A stretch of DNA of 64,000 nt from JALORV01 sp963766365. GTDB lineage: Bacteria; Pseudomonadota; Gammaproteobacteria; Burkholderiales; Burkholderiaceae_F. Under the pieces are notes generated by a model. It saw only the letters and a program-made list of their open reading frames with translations, searched no databases and was not told the origin of the DNA. Position numbers and translations under genes: made by a program. The DNA lies in contig CAVXZK010000014.1 of NCBI GenBank assembly GCA_963766365.1, positions 186,001 through 250,000 on the forward strand, given 5' to 3'. Shown here one piece after another: positions 8,384-17,717 of this stretch. Position 1 is the first letter of the stretch. Every line of letters begins with the position of its first letter.

Positions 8384-9343
8384 TTACTCGATGAAAAGGG
8401 AACTGACGGAATCCTCACGCGCAATGCGCGAAATCGTTTCGCCCAGCAGTGCCGCACACGACAGCTGGCGGATCTTCCGGCACGACGCCGCGGCGGCGGA
8501 CAGCGGGATCGTGTCAGTGACGACGAGTTCGTCGATGACCGAATTGTTCAACCGCTCGATTGCCTTGCCTGAAAGCACCGGGTGCGTTGCATAGGCCATT
8601 ACGCGCAGCGCCCCGCTGTCGCGCAGCGCCTGCGCCGCCTGACATAACGTGTTCGCGGTGTCGACCATGTCATCCATGATCACGCAGTTGCGGCCCTCGA
8701 CCTCGCCGATGATGTGCATGACTTCAGCCACGTTCGCGCGCGGCCGTCGTTTGTCGATGATCGCTAGATCGGCCTCCATCCGCTTTGCGAGCGCACGCGC
8801 ACGCACGACGCCGCCGACGTCGGGCGACACCACGACCAGGTTGTCGTAGTTGTGCTTCCACAGGTCGCCCAGCAGGATCGGGCTCGCGTAGATATTGTCG
8901 ACCGGGATGTCGAAGAATCCCTGGATCTGATCGGCGTGCAGGTCCATGACCAGCATGCGGTTGATGCCAGCGACCTGCAGCATGTTGGCGACGACCTTGG
9001 CGCTGATCGCGACGCGGGCACTGCGTGGCCGCCGGTCCTGCCGTGCGTAGCCGAAGTACGGGATCGCCGCGGTGATCCGACCGGCGGACGCACGCTTCAG
9101 TGCGTCGGCCATGATCATGATCTCCATCAGGTTGTCGTTCGTCGGCGCACAGGTCGGCTGCAGGATGAAGACGTCCTTGCCGCGCACATTCTCGAACAGT
9201 TCGACGGTCACCTCACCATCGGAAAAGCGCGAAACCTGCGCTTTCCCGAGCGGGATGTTGATCTGCTGGGCCACGGCCTGCGCGAGCTTCGGGTTCGCGT
9301 TGCCCGTGAACACCATCAGGTTGTCGGGGACCATCAAGGCCAT
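8384..9343 (-). CDS. prs: Ribose-phosphate pyrophosphokinase (PRPP synthetase)
   Basis: Makes PRPP from ribose 5-phosphate and ATP for nucleotide, His, Trp and NAD synthesis. 319 residues, full length. Seen: FSDGEVTVELFENVRGKDVFI at the N terminus, the YARQDRR catalytic flexible-loop region, the metal-binding DLHADQIQGFFDIPVDN, and the PRPP loop VIMDDMVDTANT. Located between tRNA-Gln and rplY, as in related genomes. Confidence 0.97.
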   Translation of the reverse strand: MALMVPDNLMVFTGNANPKLAQAVAQQINIPLGKAQVSRFSDGEVTVELFENVRGKDVFILQPTCAPTNDNLMEIMIMADALKRASAGRITAAIPYFGYARQDRRPRSARVAISAKVVANMLQVAGINRMLVMDLHADQIQGFFDIPVDNIYASPILLGDLWKHNYDNLVVVSPDVGGVVRARALAKRMEADLAIIDKRRPRANVAEVMHIIGEVEGRNCVIMDDMVDTANTLCQAAQALRDSGALRVMAYATHPVLSGKAIERLNNSVIDELVVTDTIPLSAAAASCRKIRQLSCAALLGETISRIAREDSVSSLFIE

Positions 9344-9467
9344 GGCTGCGGTGCCTGCGCGCCGGGCGCGTCGGTTTGGATCCGGCCGGTACGCCGGCCC
9401 CGAAAAGCACCCGCCGCGATGCGCACGGAACGCCTGGGCGTCGGTTACATCACGGCGGTGCTACGAA

Positions 9468-9544
9468 TGGCTGGGGAGGAAGGATTCGAACCCTCGAATG
9501 GCGGAATCAAAATCCGCTGCCTTAACCAGCTTGGCGACTCCCCA
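9468..9544 (-). tRNA. tRNA-Gln (anticodon TTG), CCA end encoded
   Basis: Read on the minus strand it forms a full cloverleaf: 7-bp acceptor stem starting TGGGGAG, D-arm with AAGCTGGTTAAGG, anticodon stem GCGGA/TCCGC around the loop TTTTGAT giving anticodon UUG, and T-arm with GGTTCGAATCC. The 3' end runs into an encoded CCA at 9468-9470. It sits between ispE and prs, the conserved betaproteobacterial position. Confidence 0.96.
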
Positions 9545-9619
9545 GCACTAACCTCTAATTCTCAAGTCTGCGCTGTCCCACGTACTGCGTGTGCGGGGCC
9601 TGCCGCACGACATCCACGC

Positions 9620-10507
9620 CTACCAGGCACTCAGCGGATGCTCTGCCAGGCCACGTACGACCCAACCGCGCCAGTCTTCCGGCAGGTCCGCGACAGCCGC
9701 GCGGGCCAGGTCTTCGTTGGCCGTTATGGCAAACACTGCGGAACCCGAACCGGTCATGCGCGCCGCTCCGAACCGGGCGAGGTGGGCAAGCACTTGGTCG
9801 ATCACAGGAAACCTGCGGCGCGCCACGGCCTCGAGATCGTTGGCGCCGAAGAGGACCGGGGTCCGGGTTTCGCCGCGCTCTCGGAGGATCTGCGGCACGG
9901 GGTCAGCGGCCGCAGAAAAGTCCGACATTTTCGTGGCTTTGGTATTTCGTGTCAAACCGGAGTCCTCAAACATTTCCTTTGTCGAAACATGCACTTGAGG
10001 CCAGATCACCGCATAGTGAGCCGGCTGCAGTGAAAGCGGCGTCAACTGCTCGCCGCGACCCTCGGCAAAGGCGTTCTTGCCATGGACGAAAAACGGCACA
10101 TCCGCGCCGAGTTCGAGCGCTAGGTCAGCCAGCTGCTGCCGGCCGAGCCCGGTGTTCCACAGCCGATTCAGCGCGATCAGCGTTGTCGCCGCGTCCGATG
10201 AACCACCACCCAGCCCGGCGCCTGCGGGAATCCGCTTGCTCAGGTGGATGTCAGCGCCAAAGCGCGACGCGGTGCGCTGCTGCAGCAGCCGGGCCGCTCG
10301 CAGCGCAAGATCCAGTTGGACATCGCCGACGACATCACCGCTGCGCTGCAGTTGCCCATCGTTGCGCCGTTCGACATCGATCCAGTCGGCCAGGTCGATA
10401 AGCGCAAACACGGTCTGCAGCTCGTGATAGCCGTCCGAACGGCGCCCGAGCACATGCAGGAACAGGTTCAGCTTGGCCGGGGCCGGCAGCGCGAGGGCGC
10501 GTTCCAT
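9620..10507 (-). CDS. ispE: 4-diphosphocytidyl-2-C-methyl-D-erythritol kinase
   Basis: GHMP kinase of the MEP isoprenoid pathway; phosphorylates the 2-OH of CDP-methylerythritol. Seen: PAPAKLNLFLHVLGRRSDGYHEL at the N terminus (Lys and Asp of the active site), the GHMP ATP loop IPAGAGLGGGSSDAA, and a C-terminal GARMTGSGSAVF glycine loop. ATG 10507 (MERALAL) follows an AGAGG ribosome site; an upstream in-frame ATG at 10549 would overlap lolB. About 295 residues. Cotranscribed with lolB. Confidence 0.95.
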   Translation of the reverse strand: MERALALPAPAKLNLFLHVLGRRSDGYHELQTVFALIDLADWIDVERRNDGQLQRSGDVVGDVQLDLALRAARLLQQRTASRFGADIHLSKRIPAGAGLGGGSSDAATTLIALNRLWNTGLGRQQLADLALELGADVPFFVHGKNAFAEGRGEQLTPLSLQPAHYAVIWPQVHVSTKEMFEDSGLTRNTKATKMSDFSAAADPVPQILRERGETRTPVLFGANDLEAVARRRFPVIDQVLAHLARFGAARMTGSGSAVFAITANEDLARAAVADLPEDWRGWVVRGLAEHPLSAW

Positions 10508-10523
10508 AGCCTCTGGCAGGCGA

Positions 10524-11090
10524 TCAGCCGGCCGGATCGTCGACCACAAGCCGGACCGAAACCGCTGGCTGGCCGTTCAGCATGGGGCGATCGAGCTGCA
10601 GCCGGCGTGGCCTGTTCGTCACCGTTGAATACTCTTCGATGCGGATGGTCCAGCCGTCCTGCTCGATATGGCTGATGCGTTCGCTGCCCATCTGCGTGCG
10701 CGCAGGCCGAGAGGGCTCGGGCCGGCCTTCGAGCCAATCGGCAAGCCCGCTGACGGGGAGGCGCCAGCCGAGCAGGCGTTCGATCAGCTGGTCGGCATCC
10801 GGTCCGCTGGCCATCTGCATCTCCGGACCGGTGGCCGTTGCGCGTCCCGGCTCGATCTCGATGCGGGCCAGCGTCGTTCCGACCGGGGTCGCCAGGTCGA
10901 TCACCTGTTGGGTCCCCCGTACCTCGACCGTGAAACGTCCGCTGACGCTGCTGGGGCGGCCGTTGCCCTGCGCCTGGGCGGAAAACCGTCCGCTGTAGGA
11001 GCGCTCGACTGGCGGTGGTGTCGTGGCACAACCGGCGAGTGCGATCGTGAGCGCCAGCCCGACCAGCCAGAGGCGCCGTTCGCGAATCAC
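10524..11090 (-). CDS. lolB: Outer-membrane lipoprotein LolB
   Basis: Receives lipoproteins from LolA and inserts them in the outer membrane. The lipobox LAGC places the lipidated Cys at residue 21 after a basic N region (MIRERR). The body has the FSGR-like beta motif (SYSGRFSAQ) and the expected length of 188 residues. Starts with GTG 11090, overlapping the TPR stop by 4 bp (GTGA). The TPR-lolB-ispE order is typical in Betaproteobacteria, which supports the identity despite weak sequence conservation in this family. Confidence 0.9.
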   Translation of the reverse strand: MIRERRLWLVGLALTIALAGCATTPPPVERSYSGRFSAQAQGNGRPSSVSGRFTVEVRGTQQVIDLATPVGTTLARIEIEPGRATATGPEMQMASGPDADQLIERLLGWRLPVSGLADWLEGRPEPSRPARTQMGSERISHIEQDGWTIRIEEYSTVTNRPRRLQLDRPMLNGQPAVSVRLVVDDPAG

Positions 11091-12943
11091 AGCCCGATGC
11101 GCAGTCGCGCGATCGTCGATTTCAGCAGTTCGTTGCCGGGCTCCTTCGTCCGCGCGTCGCGCAGCAGCGCACGCGCGCGCGCCTGCTCACCGCTGACCCA
11201 CAGCACTTCGGCAAGATGGATCATCACCTCGGGGTCGGGCTTGGCCTCGTAGGCCTGCTCGAGGTACTTGCGCGCCTTCGGCAGATCACCCATTCTGTAG
11301 TGGACCCAGCCGAGCGAGTCGAGGATGAACGGGTCGTCCGGCGCCAGCTGGTGTGCCTTCTCGATCAGCTGCAGCGACTCGCCAAGCCGGATATTGCGAT
11401 CGGCGAACGTATAGCCGAGCGCGTTATAGGCGTGGGCGTAATCGGGCCGCAACTCGATGACGCGGCGCAGGTGGCCCTCCATCGCATCGATGCGATCGAG
11501 CTTTTCCGCGGTCATTGCGGCGTCATACAGCAGCGCGACGTTGTCCGGCGTGGACTCAAGCGCCTGCGTCAGCAGTTTGTAGGCTTCCTCATAGCGCCGG
11601 CTCTCGCGCAGCACCTGCGCCTCGGCCAGCAGGACCTGGATCCGCTCGTCGGGCGAATTGACGGTGACCCCGCGCAGCAGCTTGCGGGCCTCCTCCGGGC
11701 GCTGCATCTTGGTCAGCACCGCGGCCTCGCGCACCCGCGCCGGGATGTATTCGTCGCCGCCCTCTATCTTGCGTAACCACTCGAGCGCCTCGGCATAGAG
11801 CTTCTCCTCCTCGGCAATTTGCGCGAGGTACAGATAGGCCGTGTCCGGATCACGTTCGTCGCCCGGTTGACTCTCGATCAGCTCGAGGTAGCGCTGAAAC
11901 TGCGCCCGCGCATCGCTGTGCAGGTTGCCCTGCAGGGAGAGCAGGGCGAGCGAGTAGGCGAGGTCGGGGTTCTTCGGGTCTGCCTGCTGCAACTGCTCGA
12001 ACTGGGCGCGCGCGGCGGTGTACTGCTTGTCGGCCACGAGCATGCGCGCGTAGGCGAGCCGGACGTCGCTCGACGCGCTGGGGCGTTCGAGAAGGTGTTT
12101 CAGTGCATCGAGCGCGGCGCCGCGATCGGTGGTCTGCAGCAACGGCACGGCGCCAAGTACGGTGCGCTCGTTGTCCGGCTGCAGCGCCACGGCCGCCTTG
12201 GCCTCGGCCGCCGCGCGCTCGGGCAAGCCGGCCGCATGGGCGCCAGAGCCGAGCGCCAGCCGGACGTCGGCGTCCCTCATGTACGGTTGTGCGAGGCGCT
12301 CGAGCAGGCCGAACGCGCCCTTGCGGTCCTGAGCGCGGGCCAGCTGCCGCTGCAGGCGCGACAGTTCCAGCGCTGGGTTGGCCGCGGCTGTGATCGCCGG
12401 AGCGAGGATCGTGTAGGCGTCATCGAATCGCCCACTGCTTGCATAGAGCAGTGCCAGCGCCTGAGAGGCTTCGCGGGAGGAGGGCGACAACTGCCGCCAG
12501 AGCTCGGCGGCTTCAACGCTCTGCTGCAACGCGCGCCCCTGCAATGCGAGCTCGGCGGCACGTCGAGCCAGCCGCGGATCACGTGTCTCGCGCGCCAGCT
12601 TGATGTAGACCGCGTAGGCTGAACCGAGGTCGCCTTGCTGGACCGCCAGCTCCGCCGCCATCAGCTGGTACATCAACGCGCCGGTGATCGGGACATCGGG
12701 CACATCCGACGGCTTGCTCGCCTCAGCAGCGGGTGCCTGGACTGTTGGTGCGGAGGTCTTCGCCGGGCTGGGCGGAGCAGGAACCGGTGCCTGCGCCGGC
12801 GGCGCGGCGTCAGGGCGGACGGCACATCCTAGAATCGTGGACGCGATCAGCAGCGGAACCAGGCGTCGCGCGCAATCGGCGCGACGTGCAACGGAAGGCA
12901 GCATCAGGTGGACGCACGCGCGTAAGCGCGCGGCAAGCGGCAT
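11087..12943 (-). CDS. TPR-repeat lipoprotein upstream of lolB
   Basis: About 618 residues. A hydrophobic segment ends in the lipobox ILGC (Cys 40 from ATG 12943, Cys 27 from ATG 12904), then a Pro/Ala-rich linker, then roughly ten tetratricopeptide repeats; clear ones include DNVALLYDAAMTAEKLDRID and the HAYNALGYTFADRN/FILDSLGWVHYRMGD pair. TPR arrays are protein-interaction scaffolds. The family sits next to lolB in many Betaproteobacteria, suggesting an envelope assembly role, but the partner is unknown. The 12904 start gives a more typical signal peptide; 12943 has the better upstream G-rich site. Confidence 0.8.
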   Translation of the reverse strand: MPLAARLRACVHLMLPSVARRADCARRLVPLLIASTILGCAVRPDAAPPAQAPVPAPPSPAKTSAPTVQAPAAEASKPSDVPDVPITGALMYQLMAAELAVQQGDLGSAYAVYIKLARETRDPRLARRAAELALQGRALQQSVEAAELWRQLSPSSREASQALALLYASSGRFDDAYTILAPAITAAANPALELSRLQRQLARAQDRKGAFGLLERLAQPYMRDADVRLALGSGAHAAGLPERAAAEAKAAVALQPDNERTVLGAVPLLQTTDRGAALDALKHLLERPSASSDVRLAYARMLVADKQYTAARAQFEQLQQADPKNPDLAYSLALLSLQGNLHSDARAQFQRYLELIESQPGDERDPDTAYLYLAQIAEEEKLYAEALEWLRKIEGGDEYIPARVREAAVLTKMQRPEEARKLLRGVTVNSPDERIQVLLAEAQVLRESRRYEEAYKLLTQALESTPDNVALLYDAAMTAEKLDRIDAMEGHLRRVIELRPDYAHAYNALGYTFADRNIRLGESLQLIEKAHQLAPDDPFILDSLGWVHYRMGDLPKARKYLEQAYEAKPDPEVMIHLAEVLWVSGEQARARALLRDARTKEPGNELLKSTIARLRIGL

Positions 12944-12989
12944 CGACCCCACATTATCAGACCGACCCGTCCCTGTTCCCTGAAATTCC

Positions 12990-13820
12990 ATGCCTGAACT
13001 GCCTGAGGTCGAGGTCACCCGGCGCGCACTGCTGCCAGCCGTCGAGGGCCAGCGCGTCATTTCAGTCGATGTGCGCGAGTTCCGGCTGCGCTGGCCGGTG
13101 CCGCGCGATCTGTCGCAGCAGCTGTCCGGTCGCCGCGTGCGACGGCTCCTTCGCCGTGGCAAGTACCTGCTATGGGAATTCGATCATGGCACCCTGATCT
13201 CGCACCTCGGGATGTCGGGGGCCTGGCGGGTATGGCCAGGGGACAGTGCACCGCCGCCGCGACTGCACGATCACGTCGACATCGTGCTGACCGGCGGGCT
13301 GCTGCGACTCACCGACCCACGGCGCTTCGGAGCGCTGCTCTGGCACCCAGACGCTGCCGGCCCGCTGGAGCAGCATCCTCTGCTCGCGTCGCTGGGCATC
13401 GAGCCGTTCGACCCGCGCTTCGGCGGGGCGGTGCTGTATGCGGGGACGCGCCGCCGGGCGGTCTCGATCAAGCAGGCTCTTCTGGCGGGACACATCGTCG
13501 TCGGCGTCGGCAACATCTACGCCTCGGAAGCGCTGTTTCGCGCCGGCATCAATCCGAAACTGCCGGCGCGGCGATTGGGGCCGGCACGCTGCGAACGGCT
13601 GGCGGCCGCAGTGCAGGAAGTGCTGACCGAGGCGATCCGGGTCGGCGGCAGCACACTGCGCGATTTTGTTTCGGCTGCTGGGGACGAGGGCTACTTCATG
13701 CTCGATGCCATGGTGTATGAGCGCGAGGGCGCGCCTTGCCGCCGCTGCGCCACGCCGATCCGCCGCATCGTGCAGGGGCATCGTTCAACGTACTACTGCC
13801 CGACCTGCCAGCGCCGTTGA
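12990..13820 (+). CDS. mutM: Formamidopyrimidine-DNA glycosylase (Fpg)
   Basis: Bifunctional glycosylase/AP lyase that removes 8-oxoguanine. Seen: catalytic Pro and Glu at the start (MPELPEVE), the catalytic Lys in RGKYLLWEFD, GVGNIYASEALF of the helix-two-turn-helix, and a C-terminal zinc finger with two C-x2-C pairs (CRRC and CPTC). 276 residues, full length. Divergent from the TPR-lolB operon; a dynamin-like gene separates it from mutY, its partner in the GO system. Confidence 0.97.
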   Translation: MPELPEVEVTRRALLPAVEGQRVISVDVREFRLRWPVPRDLSQQLSGRRVRRLLRRGKYLLWEFDHGTLISHLGMSGAWRVWPGDSAPPPRLHDHVDIVLTGGLLRLTDPRRFGALLWHPDAAGPLEQHPLLASLGIEPFDPRFGGAVLYAGTRRRAVSIKQALLAGHIVVGVGNIYASEALFRAGINPKLPARRLGPARCERLAAAVQEVLTEAIRVGGSTLRDFVSAAGDEGYFMLDAMVYEREGAPCRRCATPIRRIVQGHRSTYYCPTCQRR

Positions 13821-13955
13821 ACCTCGCAAACTGCGTGCAGTCGCACCCGTGCGTCGATTTGCGCCGTATGTCGGTACGTTTTCTTGTCATATGGGGAACG
13901 CTCATGCCTCGGGCCCTGTGATAGATTGAATCGACCCTGCTTCCCGGCGTGGCCC

Positions 13956-15914
13956 ATGGCCCAGCTTGCTTCCAGCTTCGAGGAATACGGCCAGTGGCGC
14001 GACACGCTGGCGAGCGCCATTGTGCAGTTGCGGCAGTGGCTTGCCGACGCGCAGATGCTCGACACCGATGCGGCGCGTCGCATGGATGTCGCGCTCGACC
14101 GCCTGGCTGAAGACAAGCTCGTCATCGCCTTCGTCGCCGAGTTCTCGCGCGGCAAGTCCGAACTGATTAACGCGATCTTCTTCTCCGAGTACGGCAAGCG
14201 CATCCTGCCGTCGTCGGCCGGTCGCACGACCATGTGTCCGACCGAACTGTTGTACGACGAGTCGTTGCCACCGTGCATCCGCGCGCTGCCGATCGAGACG
14301 CGCAGCCGGCACGGCTCGACGTCGGAGTTCAAGCGGCTGTCGGAGGAGTGGCAGGTATTCCCGCTGGACACGAGTTCCGCGGACGGCATGCTCAACGCCT
14401 TCAAGATCGTCGCCGAAACGGTGCGCGTTCCGGTCGACGAGGCGCGCAGCTACGCGCTGTTCGATGCCGACGATCCCGACCAGGCGGTCGCGCTCGACAA
14501 GAACGGCATGGTCGAGATCTCGAAGTGGCGGCATGCCGTCATCAATTTCCCGCATCCGCTGCTCAAGCACGGGCTGGTGATCCTCGATACCCCGGGTCTG
14601 AACGCGATCGGAACCGAGCCTGAACTGACGCTCTCACTGGTGCCGAACGCCCACGCGGTGCTGTTCGTGCTGGCTGCCGACACCGGCGTGACCAAGAGCG
14701 ATCTCGACGTCTGGCGGCACGTGGTCGGCGACGCCGGCCACAGGAACCACATTGCGGTGCTGAACAAGATCGACGGCCTGTGGGATGCGCTGAAGACGCC
14801 GGGCGAAATCGAACTCGAAGTGCGGCGCCAGTGCGCCGGTGTCGCGAACACCCTTGGACTCGAACCTCTGCGCGTATTCCCCGTCAGCGCGCAGAAGGGT
14901 CTCGTCGCGAAGGTCCAGAATGATCCGACGCTGCTGGAAGCGAGCCGGTTGCCCCTGCTCGAGGAAGCGTTGATCGACCTGCTGGTCCCGGCCAAGCAGC
15001 AGATTGTCCGTGACCAGACGGTGGCACAGGTCGAGCGGGTCGCGTCCGAGGCTCGACAGACGCTGGGCACACGCGAGCGCGGCGTCATCGAGCAGCTTTA
15101 CGAACTGCGCGGACTGCAGGGCAAGAACCAGAGTTCGGTCGAGCGAATGACGCGCCGCGCGCTCGCGGAGCAGAAAGAGTTCGAAGAGGTGGTGCGCAAG
15201 ATCGTCGCCGCCCGCGTGGTGCTGCAGAAGCTGTCGGAAAAGCTTTTCGCTCCGCTGCGCGTCAGCGCCCTGCGTGCTCAGGTGCTGGCGACACGAGGCA
15301 CGATCAAGAAGTCGGCACTGTCGCCATCGATCACGTCAGCAGTACGCGAATACTTCACAAACGTGCGCGAGCTGCTGCGCGACGCCAACAGCCGTGCAAT
15401 GGAAGTCGAACAGATGGTCCTCGGCGTGCAGCGGCGCTTCGCCGAGGAACTGGGCTGGAGCCTGAGCCCGCCGATGACGTTCTCGCTCGATACCTATATC
15501 GCGGAACTCGAGCGCGCTGAACAGGCGTATCGCTCGCAGTTCGGTGCGTTTGCAGTGCTCACACGCGATCGCTGGACGCTGATGGAGCGCTTCTTCGAAA
15601 CCGTGGTGGCCAAATCGCGCGAGATCTTTGCCGCCGCCGAGCGTGACACCGAGGCCTGGGTCAAGTCGCTGCTCCCGCCGATCGAGTTGCAGGTTCGCGA
15701 GCAGCGTTCACAGTTGAAGAAGCGCGCCGAGTCGATCTCGAAGATCCGCGATGCCCAGGGCTCGCTCGACGAGCGCATCACGGAGCTGGAGCAGGCGCTG
15801 GAGGACACCCAGACGCGGCTTGCCGAACTGAAACGCCGGTCGGACCGCGTGCAGGAGATTGGCGCACGCATCCCCGACGAGCTGGCGCTGGCGGAAGAGC
15901 CGCTGGCTGCGTAG
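13956..15914 (+). CDS. Dynamin-family GTPase
   Basis: About 652 residues. GTPase domain: G1 at AEFSRGKSELINAIF (around residue 50), G3 as LDTPGLNAIG (around 210), G4 as LNKIDGLWD (around 270). The C-terminal half is helical and charged, with a likely coiled coil (SLDERITELEQALEDTQTRL). Bacterial dynamin-like proteins remodel or repair membranes; this subgroup has no obvious transmembrane segment. The first P-loop position is Ala rather than Gly (A-E-F-S-R-G-K-S). ATG 13956 (MAQLASS) is chosen; the frame extends 24 codons further. It sits between mutM and mutY, and its role is unknown. Confidence 0.85.
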   Translation: MAQLASSFEEYGQWRDTLASAIVQLRQWLADAQMLDTDAARRMDVALDRLAEDKLVIAFVAEFSRGKSELINAIFFSEYGKRILPSSAGRTTMCPTELLYDESLPPCIRALPIETRSRHGSTSEFKRLSEEWQVFPLDTSSADGMLNAFKIVAETVRVPVDEARSYALFDADDPDQAVALDKNGMVEISKWRHAVINFPHPLLKHGLVILDTPGLNAIGTEPELTLSLVPNAHAVLFVLAADTGVTKSDLDVWRHVVGDAGHRNHIAVLNKIDGLWDALKTPGEIELEVRRQCAGVANTLGLEPLRVFPVSAQKGLVAKVQNDPTLLEASRLPLLEEALIDLLVPAKQQIVRDQTVAQVERVASEARQTLGTRERGVIEQLYELRGLQGKNQSSVERMTRRALAEQKEFEEVVRKIVAARVVLQKLSEKLFAPLRVSALRAQVLATRGTIKKSALSPSITSAVREYFTNVRELLRDANSRAMEVEQMVLGVQRRFAEELGWSLSPPMTFSLDTYIAELERAEQAYRSQFGAFAVLTRDRWTLMERFFETVVAKSREIFAAAERDTEAWVKSLLPPIELQVREQRSQLKKRAESISKIRDAQGSLDERITELEQALEDTQTRLAELKRRSDRVQEIGARIPDELALAEEPLAA

Positions 15915-16000
15915 TCCGCGGCGCGGTCGCCGCGGCTGCCGTACAGTCGCGAATTTCCGCCGGCCGGCTGGCCCCGGTTGCATCCTCGTCGCCATCGTCC

Positions 16001-17083
16001 ATGAAGTTTTCCCAGCGAGTCGTCGCCTGGCAGCGGCGGCACGGGCGCCACGACCTGCCGTGGCAGGGCACGCGCGACCCGTACCGCATCTGGCTCTCCG
16101 AAGTCATGCTGCAGCAGACGCAGGTGGCAACGGTCATCCCCTACTTCCAGCGCTTTGTCAGCCGGTTCCATGACGTTCACTTGCTGGCAGCCGCCACGCT
16201 GGACGACGTGATGGCGGCGTGGGCCGGGCTCGGCTACTACTCGCGGGCGCGCAACCTGCATCGCTGCGCTCGCCAGCTCGTGGCGCAGCACGGCGGGGTG
16301 TTCCCGCGCTTGGTCGACGCGCTCGTTGAGCTGCCAGGTATCGGTCGCTCGACCGCGGGCGCGATTGCCGTCTTCGCATACAGCGAGCGCGCCGCGATCC
16401 TGGACGGCAATGTCAAGCGTGTCTTCGCCCGACACTTCGGTATCGAGGGCTATCCCAATGCCGCGACGACCGAGCGGGAGATGTGGCGCGTAGCCGAATC
16501 CGAACTCCCGGATGTCGGGATCGAGAGCTACACGCAAGGACTGATGGATCTGGGCGCGACGATCTGCCTGCGGCGGCAGCCGCGATGCAGCGACTGCCCG
16601 GTGCAAACAACGTGTGTCGCCGCACGGGACGGGCGCGTCGACCTGCTGCCGGCACCGCGCCCTGCGCGCACGCGTCCGCTGCGTGCCGCAACGCTGGCGC
16701 TGATCGTGGACGACGCGGGTGACGTCCTCGTCGAACGTCGTGCGTCGGACGGCATCTGGGGAGGACTGCTCAGCCTGCCTGAGTTCGACGCGGATCTGTC
16801 GGACTCCGAATTACTGGCAGCCGTCGAACGGCGCTTCGGGCTGCGCGGCGCGGTGCTCCGGCGCCTCGAACCGCTGCGCCACGAGTTCAGTCATTACAGC
16901 TTCCTGATGCAGCCCTGGGTGGTGCACGTCACGGCCGCGGTGGCGCTGAACGAGGGATGTCGGGTTGCCTGGCTCACGCCACGCGACGTGGGCGACGCCG
17001 CGTTGCCGGCACCGGTGCGACGCCTGCTGGTTTCGTTCGCCGGCGACGAACGCGGTACCAGGTGCGAGATCGAAACTATCTGA
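16001..17083 (+). CDS. mutY: A/G-specific adenine DNA glycosylase
   Basis: Removes adenine mispaired with 8-oxoguanine. Seen: helix-hairpin-helix VELPGIGRSTAGAI near residue 110, catalytic Asp in AAILDGNVKRVF, the 4Fe-4S loop C-x6-C-x2-C-x5-C (CLRRQPRCSDCPVQTTC), and a C-terminal NUDIX-like 8-oxoG recognition domain (ASDGIWGGLLSLPEF). 360 residues. Its 3' end overlaps the convergent LON gene by 8 bp. Confidence 0.97.
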   Translation: MKFSQRVVAWQRRHGRHDLPWQGTRDPYRIWLSEVMLQQTQVATVIPYFQRFVSRFHDVHLLAAATLDDVMAAWAGLGYYSRARNLHRCARQLVAQHGGVFPRLVDALVELPGIGRSTAGAIAVFAYSERAAILDGNVKRVFARHFGIEGYPNAATTEREMWRVAESELPDVGIESYTQGLMDLGATICLRRQPRCSDCPVQTTCVAARDGRVDLLPAPRPARTRPLRAATLALIVDDAGDVLVERRASDGIWGGLLSLPEFDADLSDSELLAAVERRFGLRGAVLRRLEPLRHEFSHYSFLMQPWVVHVTAAVALNEGCRVAWLTPRDVGDAALPAPVRRLLVSFAGDERGTRCEIETI

Positions 17084-17717
17084 AGACCGAGTGCTGCTTC
17101 AGGTAGGTGTGCACGATTTCGAGTCGCGCACGGCCGTCGTCGAGCTCCATCAGCTTCTGCTTCGCCTTGAGTGGCACCGGCAGCACCTCGCAGAGCCGGT
17201 TCGACACCCAGCTGCTCGATTCCAAGTTGAAAGGCTCTTCGAACGGCGGCCTGTTCAGCACATCATCGTCATCCGCCAGCTCGCGCCGGCGCTCGGCGAC
17301 CTGCGCGCGCAGGTCGTCAAACACCCGGCGCAGCAGGTCGACGCACGGCGCGTGCTCGGGTGCGATCGGCGCATCCGTATCGTCTTCGATCCAGTCGACC
17401 TCGGCGACCTTCAGCCCGTTCCTTTCCGTCCGCGACTCGAGGATGCGAAAGCGCCGGCCGCCGACCGCGCGGACATGCAGCAGACCCAGCTGGCGCATGT
17501 CCCAGGCGCCAATGGTGGCACTGCAGCCGACCTCGGCGATACTTGCGTTGCGGCTCGCCTCGCTCGCCTTGGGGTCCGTGAGCATGCAGACGCCGAAGCT
17601 CATTTCGTCGCGTAGGCAGTCGCGCGCCATGTCCATGTATCGCGCCTCGAATATCCTGAGCGGCAGCACGCCGCCCGGGAACAGGACGGTGGACAGCGGA
17701 AACAGCGGCAGGCGCAT
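17076..17717 (-). CDS. LON substrate-binding-domain protein (no protease domain)
   Basis: 213 residues corresponding only to the N-terminal substrate-recognition domain of Lon: LPLFPLSTVLFPGGVLPLRIFEARYMDM at the start, FGVCMLTD, and GCSATIGAWDMRQLGLLHVRAVGGRRFRI. No AAA+ or Ser-Lys protease domain follows; stand-alone versions like this are common in Proteobacteria and of unsettled function. Its ATG overlaps the rapZ stop by one base (TGATG), so it is translationally coupled to rapZ. Confidence 0.88.
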   Translation of the reverse strand: MRLPLFPLSTVLFPGGVLPLRIFEARYMDMARDCLRDEMSFGVCMLTDPKASEASRNASIAEVGCSATIGAWDMRQLGLLHVRAVGGRRFRILESRTERNGLKVAEVDWIEDDTDAPIAPEHAPCVDLLRRVFDDLRAQVAERRRELADDDDVLNRPPFEEPFNLESSSWVSNRLCEVLPVPLKAKQKLMELDDGRARLEIVHTYLKQHSVFR

